From a bacterium (GTDB lineage Bacteria; Planctomycetota; Planctomycetia; Pirellulales; Pirellulaceae), in the NCBI GenBank assembly GCA_024743355.1, contig JANSWS010000029.1, positions 1-35,481 of the forward strand: DNA of 35,481 nt, written 5' to 3'. A model generated the notes under the pieces. That model was given only the letters and a program-made list of their open reading frames with translations. It did no database searches and had not been told where the DNA came from. Within the stretch, counting starts at the first letter, position 1. Every line of letters starts with the position of its first letter. Shown here piece by piece: positions 1-9,310 of the stretch. The position numbers and the translations under genes are program-made.

Positions 1-631
1 AAGTAAGTCCGGACGCTCTGTGTCATGCAAAACGCATCCGATTCCACTTTCCTTTCCACCATTTTCCTGCCGGCCATCTTCCTGCCCGCTGTTTTTTGTC
101 GCGCGGCGGAAGCAATCGCAGACCGACGGACTGAAATATGGATGACAGGAAAATAAAGCGTGCGGAACTCCGTTGGCAGCAAGGACCGCCTTCGGCTCGC
201 ACCTCCACAAAATGATCCGTGGGGCGTGGCGGGCTGCCAAACCAAAACGTCATCGCACGCCAACACCAAGTCTAAGAACCTCCCCGCAGGCGGTACGTAC
301 TGGAAGCCGGACAGCGACCCAAAGCGCCAAAGTAAGTCCGGACGCTCTGTGTCATGCAAAACGCATCCAATTCCACTTTCCTTTCCACCATTTTCCTGCC
401 GGCCATCTTCCTGCCGGCTGTTTTTTGTCGCGCGGCGGACGCAATCGCAGACCGACGGACAAAAATATGGATGACAGGAAAATAAGGAGTGCGGAACTCC
501 GTTGGCAGCAAGGACCGCCTTCGGATCGCACCTCCACAAAATGATCCGTGGGGCATGGCGGGCTGCCAAACCAAAACACCATCGCACGCCAGCAGCAATT
601 CTAAGAACCACCCGGCAGGCGGTACGTACTG
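1..631. repeat. 329-bp tandem repeat, two copies (first may continue upstream)
   Basis: Bases 1-302 recur at 330-631 with a constant offset of 329 and no gaps; by eye there are about 16 mismatches, roughly 95% identity. The 27-base spacer 303-329 follows copy 1 only. Each copy has pyrimidine-rich TTTTCCTGCC words, a 60-base hairpin-prone part bounded by TTGGCAGC and GCTGCCAA (173-180/233-240 and 502-509/562-569), and ends at the palindrome GTACGTAC. Open frames of up to about 120 codons exist on both strands but overlap one another and show no protein-like character, so I treat the region as non-coding. Copy 2 ends one base before the ilvD stop codon. Because the first copy is cut by the window edge, more copies may lie upstream. 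Confidence 0.9.
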
Positions 632-632
632 A

Positions 633-2312
633 CTATTCGTCCGTGACGCAGCCTTCGGACGCTGTCTTCACATTCTTGATGTATTTGAACAAAGTCCCGC
701 GACTGGCTTTCAGCGGCGGAGCTTGCCATGCCGCTTTTCGTTGCTGCAGTTCTTCGTCGCTGACATCCACGTCTAAGCGATTGCTCTCGGCGTCGATTGT
801 CACTCTGTCTCCATCGCGCACCAAGGCGATTGGACCTCCGGTCTGTGCCTCCGGGGTCACGTGACCGACAATGAAACCGTGGGAACCACCCGAGAATCTG
901 CCATCGGTCAGCAGGGCAACATCCTTACCAAGTCCGGCCCCCATGATGGCTGAAGTCGGCGTTAACATTTCCGGCATTCCCGGGCCACCTTGCGGACCTT
1001 CATAGCGAATGATGATCACATCGCCTTTAGCGATTTGCTTTTCTTCCAAGGCTCGCAGCATGAGTTCTTCGCTGTCAAACACCTTGGCTGGACCGCTAAA
1101 TCGCAAGCCCTCCTTGCCAGTGATCTTGGCCACGGCTCCCTCTGGGGCCAAGTTGCCGCGCAGAATCTGGATATGCCCAGTCTCTTTGATAGGCTGATCG
1201 ATGGGCTGGACCACCGTTTGGCCTGCCTTCAGCCCCGGCAGCGGATCCAGGTTTTCCGCCAAGGTCTTGCCGGTGACCGTCATGCAATCACCCTTGAGGA
1301 ATCCGTGCTGCAGCAAGTACTTCATAACTGCCGGCGTGCCGCCCACCGAATGCAAATCCTCCTGGACGAACTTACCGCTCGGCTTGAGATCAGCGATATA
1401 GGGAACGCGATCGCTGACGGCTTGGAAGTCGTCGATAGTCAGTGGCACACCAACGCTGCGTGCCATTGCGATCAGATGCAGCACGGCGTTGGTCGAGCCT
1501 CCCAGCGCGATAACAACGACCATCGCATTTTCGAATGCGTCGCGGGTCATGATGTCCCGCGGCTTGAGATCTTGCTCGAGCAAATTCAGTACAGCGGCCC
1601 CAGCGCGGTGGCATTCGTCGATCTTGGCGGGATCTTCCGCGGGGATGGAGCCACTATAGGGCAGACTCATTCCCAAAGCTTCAATGGCAGACGCCATCGT
1701 ATTCGCGGTATACATACCTCCACAGGCCCCCGCGCCTGGACAGGCCCGGCGGACAATTTCCTGCCGTTCCTCCTCGGAGATTTCACCCGCCAGGGCTTGC
1801 CCGTAACATTGAAACGCGGAAACGATATCCAGCGAATGCCCATTCCATTTTCCAGGTCGAATGGTGCCCCCATAGACCATCAGGGCGGGTCGATTCAGAC
1901 GCCCCATGGCAATCAAGCAACCGGGCATGTTCTTGTCGCAGCCGGGCAGAGCCACCAAGGCATCGTACCATTGGCCTCCCATGATCGTTTCGATCGAATC
2001 GGCGATCAAATCGCGAGATTGCAGCGAATAGCTCATTCCGTCCGTTCCCATCGAGATGCCGTCGCTGACGCCGATGGTGTTGAAACGCATGCCAACCAAT
2101 CCCGCTTTGCTAACGCCCTCTTTAACAGCCTCGGCCAATTTTCCGAGATGCATGTTACAAGGATTGCCTTCGAACCACACGCTGCCAATTCCGACTTGTG
2201 CTTTATCCATGTCCTCGGGGGTTAGCCCGGTAGCATAGAGCATTGCTTGTGAGGCACCCTGGCTTTTCGGCTGGGTAATGCGGCTGCTGTAGCGGTTCAG
2301 TTTCTGCGTCAT
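633..2312 (-). CDS. ilvD: Dihydroxy-acid dehydratase
   Basis: This enzyme dehydrates 2,3-dihydroxy-3-methyl acids to 2-oxo acids in isoleucine and valine synthesis in the cytoplasm, using an iron-sulfur cluster. The 559-residue product has the usual length of the family. The cluster cysteines are visible at C52 (NPCN), C125 (GCDKNMPG) and C197 ([11 protein letters not shown]), and the C-terminal [13 protein letters not shown] block is intact. I start at the ATG whose product begins [10 protein letters not shown], because family homology begins soon after; the frame stays open about 100 codons further upstream but that part has no family character and overlaps the divergent gene. No clear Shine-Dalgarno precedes it. 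It is divergent from the DUF1080 gene with about 200 bases between, and its stop abuts the tandem repeat at 1-631. Confidence 0.97.
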   Translation of the reverse strand: MTQKLNRYSSRITQPKSQGASQAMLYATGLTPEDMDKAQVGIGSVWFEGNPCNMHLGKLAEAVKEGVSKAGLVGMRFNTIGVSDGISMGTDGMSYSLQSRDLIADSIETIMGGQWYDALVALPGCDKNMPGCLIAMGRLNRPALMVYGGTIRPGKWNGHSLDIVSAFQCYGQALAGEISEEERQEIVRRACPGAGACGGMYTANTMASAIEALGMSLPYSGSIPAEDPAKIDECHRAGAAVLNLLEQDLKPRDIMTRDAFENAMVVVIALGGSTNAVLHLIAMARSVGVPLTIDDFQAVSDRVPYIADLKPSGKFVQEDLHSVGGTPAVMKYLLQHGFLKGDCMTVTGKTLAENLDPLPGLKAGQTVVQPIDQPIKETGHIQILRGNLAPEGAVAKITGKEGLRFSGPAKVFDSEELMLRALEEKQIAKGDVIIIRYEGPQGGPGMPEMLTPTSAIMGAGLGKDVALLTDGRFSGGSHGFIVGHVTPEAQTGGPIALVRDGDRVTIDAESNRLDVDVSDEELQQRKAAWQAPPLKASRGTLFKYIKNVKTASEGCVTDE

Positions 2313-2510
2313 TGGATTGATAGGGCTCTTTGGAGGAAAAGTGCGAAAGCGGGTAGTGTATGCTGTATTGCGCCGATAGGTAGCGGCTGGCAGGCTGAGC
2401 TGGATTCCCGCGAGGCTCAGTGCGGTCAAGTCTACTTTTAGTGCTGCGGACTGTGTAGGATGAGCCGCAGAAACTCCCAACAATTTCGACTCGCTGTAGA
2501 GGAACGAACA

Positions 2511-3203
2511 ATGCGCAACTCTCGTTTCACGAGCTGCCTTGCACGGGGTCCATGGCTGGCCCTGGCGATAACTTTTTTGTTGACAAGCAGCCACCGCGGT
2601 TTGTTCGCGCAAGACACGCAACCGGCGGAAGAAGGCTTCCAGTCTTTATTTGATGGCAAGACGTTGCAAGGCTGGGAAGGCAACACAGAATTCTTTCGTG
2701 TCCAAGATGGTGCCATCGTCGCCGGTACGCTCGAAAAGCCCATTCCCAACAATGAATTTCTGTGCACAGAAAAGGAATACGCGGATTTCGAGCTGGTCTT
2801 CGAAGTGCGATTGAAAGGTCAGGGTGACAACGCTGGCGTTCAATTTCGGTCCCAACGTGTTCCCAATGATCACGAGGTCAGCGGGTACCAATGCGATGTT
2901 GGCCGCGCCTGGACTCGGCCGGTATGGGGAGCCCTATACGACGAATCGAGACGTAACAAGGTACTCGCTGAAGGCCCCAAGGACTCGGTACCCGGCTGGC
3001 TGCGTCCCGATGACTGGAACGAGTTGCGCGTTATCGCCCAGGGAGATCGCATTCGCTTGTTTCTGAACGGACATGAAACGGTGGATTACACGGAACAAGC
3101 CGAGCCAGCCGAAGTCCCGCGAACAGGAATCATTGGCCTGCAAATCCATTCGGGGCCTCCCAGCGAGGCCTGGTACCGCAAGCTGCGGATACGTCCTCTC
3201 TAA
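2511..3203 (+). CDS. Secreted DUF1080 (3-keto-disaccharide hydrolase type) protein
   Basis: A 230-residue exported protein with one DUF1080 domain, a concanavalin/LamG-like fold common and expanded in planctomycetes; some relatives hydrolyse 3-keto-glycosides. The N-terminus has arginines, a hydrophobic core (LALAITFLL, residues 16-24) and likely cleavage near LFA-QD (about 33-34). Family marks are [13 protein letters not shown] (43-55), NAGVQFRSQ (107-115) and GLQIHSGPP (209-217). The ATG at 2511 is chosen because AGAGGAA lies six bases upstream and it gives a proper signal peptide; the longer frame from 2460 does not. It is convergent with the sulfatase gene; a hairpin lies between them. 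Periplasmic or surface location and a carbohydrate substrate are inferred. Confidence 0.88.
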   Translation: MRNSRFTSCLARGPWLALAITFLLTSSHRGLFAQDTQPAEEGFQSLFDGKTLQGWEGNTEFFRVQDGAIVAGTLEKPIPNNEFLCTEKEYADFELVFEVRLKGQGDNAGVQFRSQRVPNDHEVSGYQCDVGRAWTRPVWGALYDESRRNKVLAEGPKDSVPGWLRPDDWNELRVIAQGDRIRLFLNGHETVDYTEQAEPAEVPRTGIIGLQIHSGPPSEAWYRKLRIRPL

Positions 3204-3342
3204 TCTGTCGAACCGAGAGCCTGCATTAGCGTCTACGGTTATTTGTAGCCGTTCAAACTCCGCGTGACGAAGCCCGCTGTCCGTTGTCCAGGTCTCTGGT
3301 TTTTCGTCGCAGGTTAAAATCCACAAAGTCCAGCTGCGTTGT

Positions 3343-3380
3343 CCGATCCGATGCGTATCGCAGCGGAAACTGCGGATCGG
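3343..3380. terminator. Inverted repeat between convergent genes, possible terminator
   Basis: CCGATCC (3343-3349) pairs with GGATCGG (3374-3380), and inside it GCAG (3360-3363) pairs with CTGC (3370-3373) around CGGAAA. It lies in the 218-base gap between the ends of the DUF1080 gene and the sulfatase gene, where a two-way terminator would be useful. There is no T-run, so it is not a classical intrinsic terminator. The role is inferred. Confidence 0.35.
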
Positions 3381-3421
3381 GCCTCATCACGCGGAGCGAT
3401 GATGGCTACTAACGGTTACGA

Positions 3422-5008
3422 TTATTTTGCGCTCGAATTGATAGGCTGTTCGAGCACAAAATCCTTAGGGAAGTCCGCTGCCTCGTCACCGCCCCGAGAA
3501 CGCAAACGTTTGTTCTGCGAGTTTCCAGCCGGTTGATTCATGGGAATGTCCATCCCTCCCAGAGCCGCCATCATCTCGTAAAGACGATTCTCCATGTCTT
3601 GCGCCTGCTGCCGAAAAGCCGGATTGCGGATCAGGTTATTTTGCTCCATCGGATCGGCACCAATGTCATAGAACTCATCGGTGTCCCACAGACCATAGTA
3701 TGTCGTGTATTTATAACGGTCACTGCGCAGCGAAAATACCGTTGGAGACTGCGGAAAGTTCTTCTCCCAGTAGTACACATACAAGAAATAGTCGCGCCAG
3801 GGCACATCCTTGCCTTGCGCCAGATCAATGAAGCTGGCTCCATCCATGTGCGGTGGCTTTTGCAAGCCCATGGCTTCCATCACAGTGGGTGCGATGTCGA
3901 TGTTGGCGACCATCTTGTCAACAACCGTTCCACCTTCAAATAAATCAGGACATTGCATCAACATCGGTACGCGAATCGACGTTTCATAGGCAACACGCTT
4001 ATCGATCAATCCATGTTCGCCAAACATAAACCCATTGTCGCCCATGTAGATTACCAGCGTCTCATCATAGATACCCATATCTTTTAGCTGATCCATGACC
4101 GCCCCGACACTATCGTCCACCGAGCACAATGCCTCGCAGTAACGCTTGTAGTACTCCTCGATATTGAGATCGCTGTGATAAGGGAAGTCGACTCCATGCC
4201 AGCTATTGCGCTGATCCAGCAACCATCTGGGTAGATTGCGCGAGTTATCTTCCAATTTGCTTTCGCTCTCAGGCCGCTGAAAGGGCTTGTCGGCAAACTT
4301 CTGATCGTACTTTTCTTCTGGTGTAAATTCGGCGTGAACGGCTTTGTGTGAAAGGTAGAGAAAGAACGGTTGATCGCTACCGCGCTGATTCTCCAAGAAC
4401 TCGAGCGCATATCTTGTTAGCAAAGTCGTAATGTAGCCGTCCTGCTTGACGCGTTCGCCATTGACGTTGATGGTGTAGCTTGGATTCGGAGGCAGATAGT
4501 TTCCCTGCCCCTTGAAGCTGACCCAATAATCGAAGCCCGGACGAGGATTGTCGTGATGGCCTCCCATATGCCATTTGCCGATAAACCCGGTCGCGTATCC
4601 GGCTTTTTGCAGATATTGGGGAAAGAATAGGGTGCCCTCCGGAACCAATCGATTGTTATCGATGACGCGATGCCGAAAGGTGTACAAGCCGGTCAGAATG
4701 GAAGCACGACTGGGAGAGCAGAGGGAAGTGGTGACAAAGGCGTTCTTCAAATGCACACCATGGGCGGCCATCGCATCCATGTGAGGTGTCTCGGCGAATT
4801 GATGCCCCATGAAGCTCATGGCATCGTAGCGATGATCATCGGAAAGAATGAAAACCACGTTGCGGGGCTTGGCCCCAGAAATCTTGACCGGTTCGACCAT
4901 CGCCGGTACGGGCTCGACATGAGCGTCTGCGGCCGCTGATTCGTCAGCCGCTGAGGCACACAGGGGGCAAGCGATCAAGGCGATGGTTAATGCAACTAGC
5001 TTCTTCAT
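3422..5008 (-). CDS. Exported type I (formylglycine-dependent) sulfatase
   Basis: A 528-residue arylsulfatase-family enzyme that would remove sulfate esters, most likely from sulfated polysaccharides. A signal peptide is clear (KK, then hydrophobic to ASA-AD near residue 20). The catalytic cysteine is in C97-S-P-S-R101, the C-type motif converted to formylglycine by a separate FGE enzyme. Metal and active-site residues are in ILSDDHR (D57, D58), GKWHMGG (K145, H147), SHKAVH (H221, K222) and GDNG (D324, N325). Length is normal for a single-domain sulfatase. It starts at ATG with no strong Shine-Dalgarno. Planctomycete genomes carry many such genes; the nearby DUF1080 protein fits a glycan-degrading setting, but the substrate cannot be told from sequence. 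Confidence 0.95.
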   Translation of the reverse strand: MKKLVALTIALIACPLCASAADESAAADAHVEPVPAMVEPVKISGAKPRNVVFILSDDHRYDAMSFMGHQFAETPHMDAMAAHGVHLKNAFVTTSLCSPSRASILTGLYTFRHRVIDNNRLVPEGTLFFPQYLQKAGYATGFIGKWHMGGHHDNPRPGFDYWVSFKGQGNYLPPNPSYTINVNGERVKQDGYITTLLTRYALEFLENQRGSDQPFFLYLSHKAVHAEFTPEEKYDQKFADKPFQRPESESKLEDNSRNLPRWLLDQRNSWHGVDFPYHSDLNIEEYYKRYCEALCSVDDSVGAVMDQLKDMGIYDETLVIYMGDNGFMFGEHGLIDKRVAYETSIRVPMLMQCPDLFEGGTVVDKMVANIDIAPTVMEAMGLQKPPHMDGASFIDLAQGKDVPWRDYFLYVYYWEKNFPQSPTVFSLRSDRYKYTTYYGLWDTDEFYDIGADPMEQNNLIRNPAFRQQAQDMENRLYEMMAALGGMDIPMNQPAGNSQNKRLRSRGGDEAADFPKDFVLEQPINSSAK

Positions 5009-5425
5009 CGAGTTGGTTGCTCTCAGTGGGAAAGGAAGGTGACTTTACCGGCCAGCCGAGACGTCGAAACTGCGTTTTGAACCACCAAATTTCGTGTCCC
5101 CTGCCCCGGTAGCTAATGGGGTGGTAATTCACCTAGTTTAACAAATCTGCTTGACGCATGGTTGAGATTGCCAGCCTCGGCTCTGTTTCACAGCCCCATG
5201 TGGCAGCACTCGCTGAGCTGTGCGCGGGGAATAACGGGCTTCGGCGAGTCGCGTTTTATTGAGCAAGGGCAAAGCACGCGTGCGTCTTGAGTGCGGGGCT
5301 TGCCCTGGTGCCGCCGAAGCGAAGCCCCTGTTCAATTTGGAAAGCGAGCGAAACAATCAGCCTACTATCGGCGTCCAGACTTCGTTTTGACAACGCACTC
5401 ATCTTCTTCCGAGCGGGACAGATGC
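5009..5425. other. Gene-free gap between divergent genes
   Basis: This 417-base gap separates the divergent sulfatase and HAD genes. No credible coding frame is seen. It should hold both promoters, though I cannot assign convincing -35/-10 pairs. Its most notable content is the nested inverted repeats at 5238-5320. Confidence 0.6.
5238..5320. other. Nested inverted repeats, possible structured RNA or repeat element
   Basis: GCTTCGGCG (5238-5246) is perfectly complementary to CGCCGAAGC (5312-5320). Inside this, AGGGCAA (5266-5272) pairs with TTGCCCT (5300-5306), and inside that lies the 10-base palindrome GCACGCGTGC (5274-5283). The outer left arm can also pair with GAAGCCC (5321-5327) through GGGCTTC (5236-5242). 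Three nested pairings within 83 bases suggest a folded transcript or a palindromic repeat unit. It ends about 105 bases before the HAD start codon, so it could lie in that gene's leader. No known RNA family is recognised. Confidence 0.4.
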
Positions 5426-6037
5426 ATGAAGAATCCCTTCGTGTTTTTTGATTTGGGAAATGTGCTGGTGAAGTTTGACCACCAGATTGCTGTCGACCAA
5501 TTAGCCGAGCTTGCGGATCGGCCAGCCGAGGCTGTACGTCATGCAGTTTTTGACAATGACTTGCAGAACCGATACGAAGCCGGACAGATCGACAGTCAAG
5601 CTTTCTGCCAAGCGATTAACCATAGTCTGGAAACTGGCTTGGAGGATGATGACATTCTGGAGGCGATTAGCGCGATCTTCACATTAAACCGAGCGATCTT
5701 ACCAGTCCTGGAACAGCTGCGTGCCCAAGGTCTGCCCTTGGGATTGCTCTCCAATACTTGCCCCGCACATTGGCAATGGATACTGCGACAGGGCTGGCCG
5801 GTGCCCGGCGACTGGTTCGAACCGCAGATATTGAGTTATGAAGTGCAAGCCATGAAACCTGAAGCGAATATTTACGCCGTGTGCGAAAAGCTTACGGGCA
5901 GGCTTCCCGCGGAACTTTTTTTCATCGATGACCGACTGGAAAATGTGGAAGGAGCTCGGCGACGGGGCTGGGAAGCCCACTGCTATGAATCGACCCAGGA
6001 CTTACTGAGCCATTTGCAGCAATGGCTTACCGGCTGA
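5426..6037 (+). CDS. HAD-superfamily phosphatase, YihX-like
   Basis: A 203-residue cytoplasmic HAD hydrolase. Motif I is FFDLGNVLVKFD with nucleophile D9 and glycine instead of the usual second aspartate; the DLGNV form is typical of the E. coli YihX (glucose-1-phosphate phosphatase) subgroup. Motif II is LLSN (S109, N110), motif III K144 in MKPEANIY, and motif IV FFIDDRLENVEGA (D168, D169). A helical cap occupies about residues 18-85. The start at 5426 is chosen because the product then begins directly before motif I. Sugar phosphatase activity is a family inference; the substrate is unknown. A GC-rich hairpin follows the stop. Confidence 0.88.
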   Translation: MKNPFVFFDLGNVLVKFDHQIAVDQLAELADRPAEAVRHAVFDNDLQNRYEAGQIDSQAFCQAINHSLETGLEDDDILEAISAIFTLNRAILPVLEQLRAQGLPLGLLSNTCPAHWQWILRQGWPVPGDWFEPQILSYEVQAMKPEANIYAVCEKLTGRLPAELFFIDDRLENVEGARRRGWEAHCYESTQDLLSHLQQWLTG

Positions 6038-6447
6038 CTCGGCCCAGGATCCAACCGGCTGCAATAGGTCCATCGCCGGGTTGGCTCTAACGAATGCTCC
6101 GCGAGCGACCCTTTGACAGCTTTACCCCAAAATCGGACTGCGGATTGGCAAGGAACCGGGTCTGCAAAGAACAGCGTGCCAAAGAACAGGAGCCAACGCC
6201 GGTGGTCAGCCGCCTGTTGTTGCATAGCGTTTCCCACGGATACAACCTAGAATGAGTTGCCTAGGTGCCGTTTGGCCGAGGTCATCGACGCGGGTTACCT
6301 ACGTTTGGGTACCGAACGCGTGAGCTCCCACTCCGACCTTGGCGATCGGCGGGACAACGTAACGCAACGACCCTCGGTCGACGTCCAACAAAATCCCACG
6401 TTCCCAGGCACCGTTCGAGCATTCTTCTGGTTAACCCATGTCGGCCT
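6038..6447. other. Gene-free gap before the Ppx/GppA gene
   Basis: This gap of 410 bases lies between two plus-strand genes. Apart from the hairpin at its start I see no repeat, RNA gene or convincing promoter. The frame of the downstream gene stays open back to 6265, but the extra residues lack family similarity and are taken as non-coding. Confidence 0.5.
6051..6084 (+). terminator. Inverted repeat after the HAD gene
   Basis: CCAACCGGC (6051-6059) pairs with GCCGGGTTGG (6075-6084) with one bulged base and a 15-base loop. It begins 14 bases after the HAD stop codon. No T-run follows, so a termination role is only inferred from position. Confidence 0.35.
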
Positions 6448-8025
6448 ATGTCCACTGCTTCTTCGGTTCAAAACGAAACTCAAACACGACAAGTCGTAGC
6501 CGTTATTGACATCGGTGCGACCAGCATTCGCATGTCGATCGCTGAGATTGACTCGGCTGGCAACGTATTTCCGCTCGAAAGCCTATCTCGGGCTGTGTCT
6601 CTGGGCAAAGACACGTTCACCTCGCGGCGGATCAAGAAGAGCTCGATTGAAGAATGCGTGGGAGTGCTTCGCAGCTACCGAAAGCTGCTTTTGGAATACG
6701 GCATCACCAAGCCGGAACAGGTCCGTGTTGTTGCCACCAGCGCGGTTGCCGAAGCCATCAATCGCCTGGCTTTTATTGATCGCGTGTACATCGCCACCGG
6801 TTTGGAGGTCGAACCACTGGATGAGGCCGAGGTGAATCGCATCACCTACATGGGCATCCAGCCCCAGCTTCAGGCGGACCCCAAGCTAGCTTCCAGCCGC
6901 TGCGTCGTGATTGAAGTTGGCGGTGGCAATACCGAAGTGCTAGTCGTTCAATCCGGGAACGTCCTGTTTTCGCACACCTACCGACTTGGCTCTTTGCGAT
7001 TGCTGGAGATGTTGGAGAAGTTCAATGCGCCGCCCAGCAAACAACGCCTGCTGATGGAGAGCCAAATCCTGCGGACGGTGGCTTTGATTCGCGAACACAT
7101 TTCACCCAGTCCTCAACTGGAAATGATCGCTATCGGCGGCGACATGCGTTTTGCCGCATCCAACTTGATCGAAGACTGGGATGCTACGGATTTGGCTTAC
7201 CTGTCCACCGATCGGTTGAACGTATTCACCCGCGAGATGTTGACGATGAGCGACGAAGACATCGTGCGTCGCTTTGGGACGACGTTTCAAGATGCGGAAA
7301 CGGTCGGCCCCGCGCTGCTGTGCTACGTTCTGCTGGCCCGTGCTTTCGAGCAAACTGAGTTCGCCATATCCGGTACCAATCTGCGCGATGGGCTATTGCA
7401 AGACTTGGCTATTCGGGATGTTTGGACGGCAAACTTCCGCAGCCAAATCATTCGCTCCGCCGTCAGCCTGGGAAGACGTTTTGACTTTGATGAACAGCAT
7501 GCTCGTCACGTGGCGACGCTGTGCCGCAAGCTATTTTCCGACTTACAGCGAGAACATCAGCTGGAACCGCGGATGGAATTGGTCCTGTATCTGGCCGCGC
7601 TGCTGCATGAAATCGGTCTGTACATCAATACGCGTAGCAATCACAAACACAGCATGTATCTGATCCGGCACAGCGAGTTGTTTGGGTTAAGCCGCAAAGA
7701 CAAACTGCTGGTGTCTTTGGTCGCTCGCTATCATCGTCGCAGCAGCCCCCTGCCCCAACATGAAGGCTACTCGACTCTGGATCGTGTTGACCGGGTGGCC
7801 GTCTCCAAGTTAGCCGCCATCTTGCGGATCGCGATCGCATTGGACGACTCTCGCAGCCAACGGATTTCCGACATTCAGTGTCGCGTTGACAACAGGCGTT
7901 TGGTCATCACCGCCAAGGGTGTCGAGGACCTGTCACTAGAACAGCTAGCCTTGAGGCAGAGCGGCAACCTGTTTGAGGAGACGTACGGAATGTCGGTTCA
8001 GATTCGCGCTCAGGCAGGACGTTAG
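6448..8025 (+). CDS. ppx: Ppx/GppA family exopolyphosphatase / pppGpp phosphatase with HD domain
   Basis: A 525-residue cytoplasmic enzyme of the length of E. coli Ppx and GppA. The ASKHA phosphatase part has the phosphate-binding loops DIGATSIRMS (21-30), VVATSAVAEA (94-103) and EVGGGNTEV (156-164). The C-terminal HD-type part has LLHEIG (H387, E388) and a later LVARYHRR, as in the E. coli proteins. It would remove phosphate from polyphosphate chains and/or convert pppGpp to ppGpp; sequence does not separate the two. The ATG at 6448 places the first loop at the usual distance from the start; no Shine-Dalgarno is seen. Its TAG stop lies inside the first unit of a 23-bp tandem repeat. Confidence 0.93.
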   Translation: MSTASSVQNETQTRQVVAVIDIGATSIRMSIAEIDSAGNVFPLESLSRAVSLGKDTFTSRRIKKSSIEECVGVLRSYRKLLLEYGITKPEQVRVVATSAVAEAINRLAFIDRVYIATGLEVEPLDEAEVNRITYMGIQPQLQADPKLASSRCVVIEVGGGNTEVLVVQSGNVLFSHTYRLGSLRLLEMLEKFNAPPSKQRLLMESQILRTVALIREHISPSPQLEMIAIGGDMRFAASNLIEDWDATDLAYLSTDRLNVFTREMLTMSDEDIVRRFGTTFQDAETVGPALLCYVLLARAFEQTEFAISGTNLRDGLLQDLAIRDVWTANFRSQIIRSAVSLGRRFDFDEQHARHVATLCRKLFSDLQREHQLEPRMELVLYLAALLHEIGLYINTRSNHKHSMYLIRHSELFGLSRKDKLLVSLVARYHRRSSPLPQHEGYSTLDRVDRVAVSKLAAILRIAIALDDSRSQRISDIQCRVDNRRLVITAKGVEDLSLEQLALRQSGNLFEETYGMSVQIRAQAGR

Positions 8026-8131
8026 CCAACCCAATCGCCCCAGGTTAGCCAACCCAATCGCCCCAGGTTAGCCAACCCAATCGCCCCAGGTTAGCCAGCC
8101 CAAGCACCCCACGTTGGCCAACCCAAGCACA
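8021..8131. repeat. 23-bp tandem repeat, about five units, overlapping the ppx stop
   Basis: The unit GTTAGCCAACCCAATCG plus CCCCAG is perfect three times (8021-8043, 8044-8066, 8067-8089), then degenerate at 8090-8112 and partial at 8113-8131 (GTTGGCCAACCCAAGCAC). The TAG inside unit 1 is the ppx stop codon. No unique spacers separate units, so it is not a CRISPR. It fills the gap between the convergent ppx and GT2 genes. The decay from perfect to degenerate units suggests recent slippage expansion at the ppx side. Confidence 0.93.
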
Positions 8132-8174
8132 TGGTGTCGCCGCCGCACGCCGTTCAAAGAACCAGGCAACGCAC

Positions 8175-9188
8175 CTAGGCGGCCCGGGCGACACGCCCGC
8201 TCTCCATCCAGCGACGCTGCCAAGCTTCCAGTTGCGGAATCTGAGGCTCCGCGTGGGTCCGCATACGCGAGCCAGTTGAATGTTTGAGCATGCGGCCTAG
8301 GGTCTCCACAGTCATCCGCATTTTGTAAGAGAACTTGGCGTCGCTGCGATTCAAACGTCGCAAATGCTTCCAGGCAGTTGACGTGTATCCGCCGCGTGCC
8401 GCTGCTCGAGCCCATTTGCCGGGACCGGCAGCCGAGCGGTGGGTCGTTTCGCTTAGCAGTACATCAGCTGGAATGTCCTGTTCACGCCGCTGATAGGCCT
8501 CACTCAGCAGGCGATTCATAAGCTCTCGCTGCTGGGCAGACCTCTGCCAGCAAATACTGCTTGCATGCTGACGATAACAAAGCAACACGTCGGAGAGATT
8601 TGCCAGTCGCCCATGCTCCGACATTCTTAGCCATAGATCATGATCCTCCACCCACTCGTATTGCCGACGATACCCTCCTGCCTTTCGCAAGGCAGCAGTG
8701 CGGATCATTGTGGTCGGATGGAAATGACCGGTTCTCCTATGCAAAAGCTCGTTGAGAATAAGATCGTGCTCGTGGGGCAACTGGCTGACTCCCAGGGGAT
8801 CCGAGTCGGAATCAATTTCCAGAATGGCTCCGCCCAGTACGACACACTCCGGATGCGAATTCATATAGTTCAGCTGCTTTTGCATGCGATTCGTCATGGC
8901 AATATCATCGTTATCCATCCGCATGATGCAATGTCCACGACTGAGTTCAATCCCCACGTTCAGTGCGCCCACCAGACCTTGATTGGCCTGATGAACGACC
9001 CGAATACGTTGGTCCTGAGCAGCAAACCAATCCAGCATCTCCCCGCTTTGATCTCTGCTGCCATCATTGACACAGATCATCTCCCAGTCTTGAAATGACT
9101 GTTCCACGATGCTGGCCATGGCATCGATCAAATAGTCTTGTGCGTTGTAAACAGGCATCAACACGGTGACTTGAGGAGCTTCTTGCAT
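8175..9188 (-). CDS. Family 2 glycosyltransferase
   Basis: A 337-residue GT-A fold glycosyltransferase using a nucleotide sugar. The GT2 domain spans about residues 6-230: VTVLMPVYNAQDYL at the start, VNDGSRD (40-46) for nucleotide binding, the DXD-type metal motif MDNDD (91-95) and the acceptor-side WVEDHDLWLRM block. The C-terminal 100 residues are basic and carry no membrane helix. It probably adds a sugar to an envelope glycan on the cytoplasmic face. It starts at ATG; the TIGAT-type upstream region is A+T-rich with a palindrome at 9261-9270. It is the last of three minus-strand glycosyltransferase genes, the other two being fucosyltransferase-like. Donor and acceptor are unknown. Confidence 0.92.
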   Translation of the reverse strand: MQEAPQVTVLMPVYNAQDYLIDAMASIVEQSFQDWEMICVNDGSRDQSGEMLDWFAAQDQRIRVVHQANQGLVGALNVGIELSRGHCIMRMDNDDIAMTNRMQKQLNYMNSHPECVVLGGAILEIDSDSDPLGVSQLPHEHDLILNELLHRRTGHFHPTTMIRTAALRKAGGYRRQYEWVEDHDLWLRMSEHGRLANLSDVLLCYRQHASSICWQRSAQQRELMNRLLSEAYQRREQDIPADVLLSETTHRSAAGPGKWARAAARGGYTSTAWKHLRRLNRSDAKFSYKMRMTVETLGRMLKHSTGSRMRTHAEPQIPQLEAWQRRWMESGRVARAA

Positions 9189-9260
9189 GGCATCAGGCTG
9201 GTAAAAATCTGCGGTTATCGTAAAAATTCTTGTTAATTAGGGGGTACAAATACACGTCAT

Positions 9261-9270
9261 GTGACGTCAC
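9261..9270. promoter_or_regulatory. Palindrome GTGACGTCAC upstream of the GT2 gene
   Basis: A perfect 10-base palindrome lies 72 bases upstream of the GT2 start codon in an otherwise A+T-rich leader. It could be an operator. A single 10-base palindrome also occurs by chance, so confidence is low. Confidence 0.2.
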
Positions 9271-9310
9271 AGCTGTGGGTTTACTGAAATCAGTTGTCCA
9301 CCCGGCGGCT

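Noticed and set aside
160-598. Several open frames on both strands within the 329-bp repeat
   Set aside because: They overlap each other in opposite directions, and their products are near-duplicates made by the tandem repeat, with low-complexity composition.
990-2225. A 411-codon open frame on the plus strand
   Set aside because: It is antisense to ilvD, whose family motifs are complete; the plus-strand product shows no family pattern.
6038-6447. A tRNA or small RNA gene in the gap
   Set aside because: No cloverleaf, T-loop consensus or CCA end could be found; only one simple hairpin is present.
8021-8131. CRISPR array
   Set aside because: Units are directly adjacent without unique spacers, and no cas gene is present.
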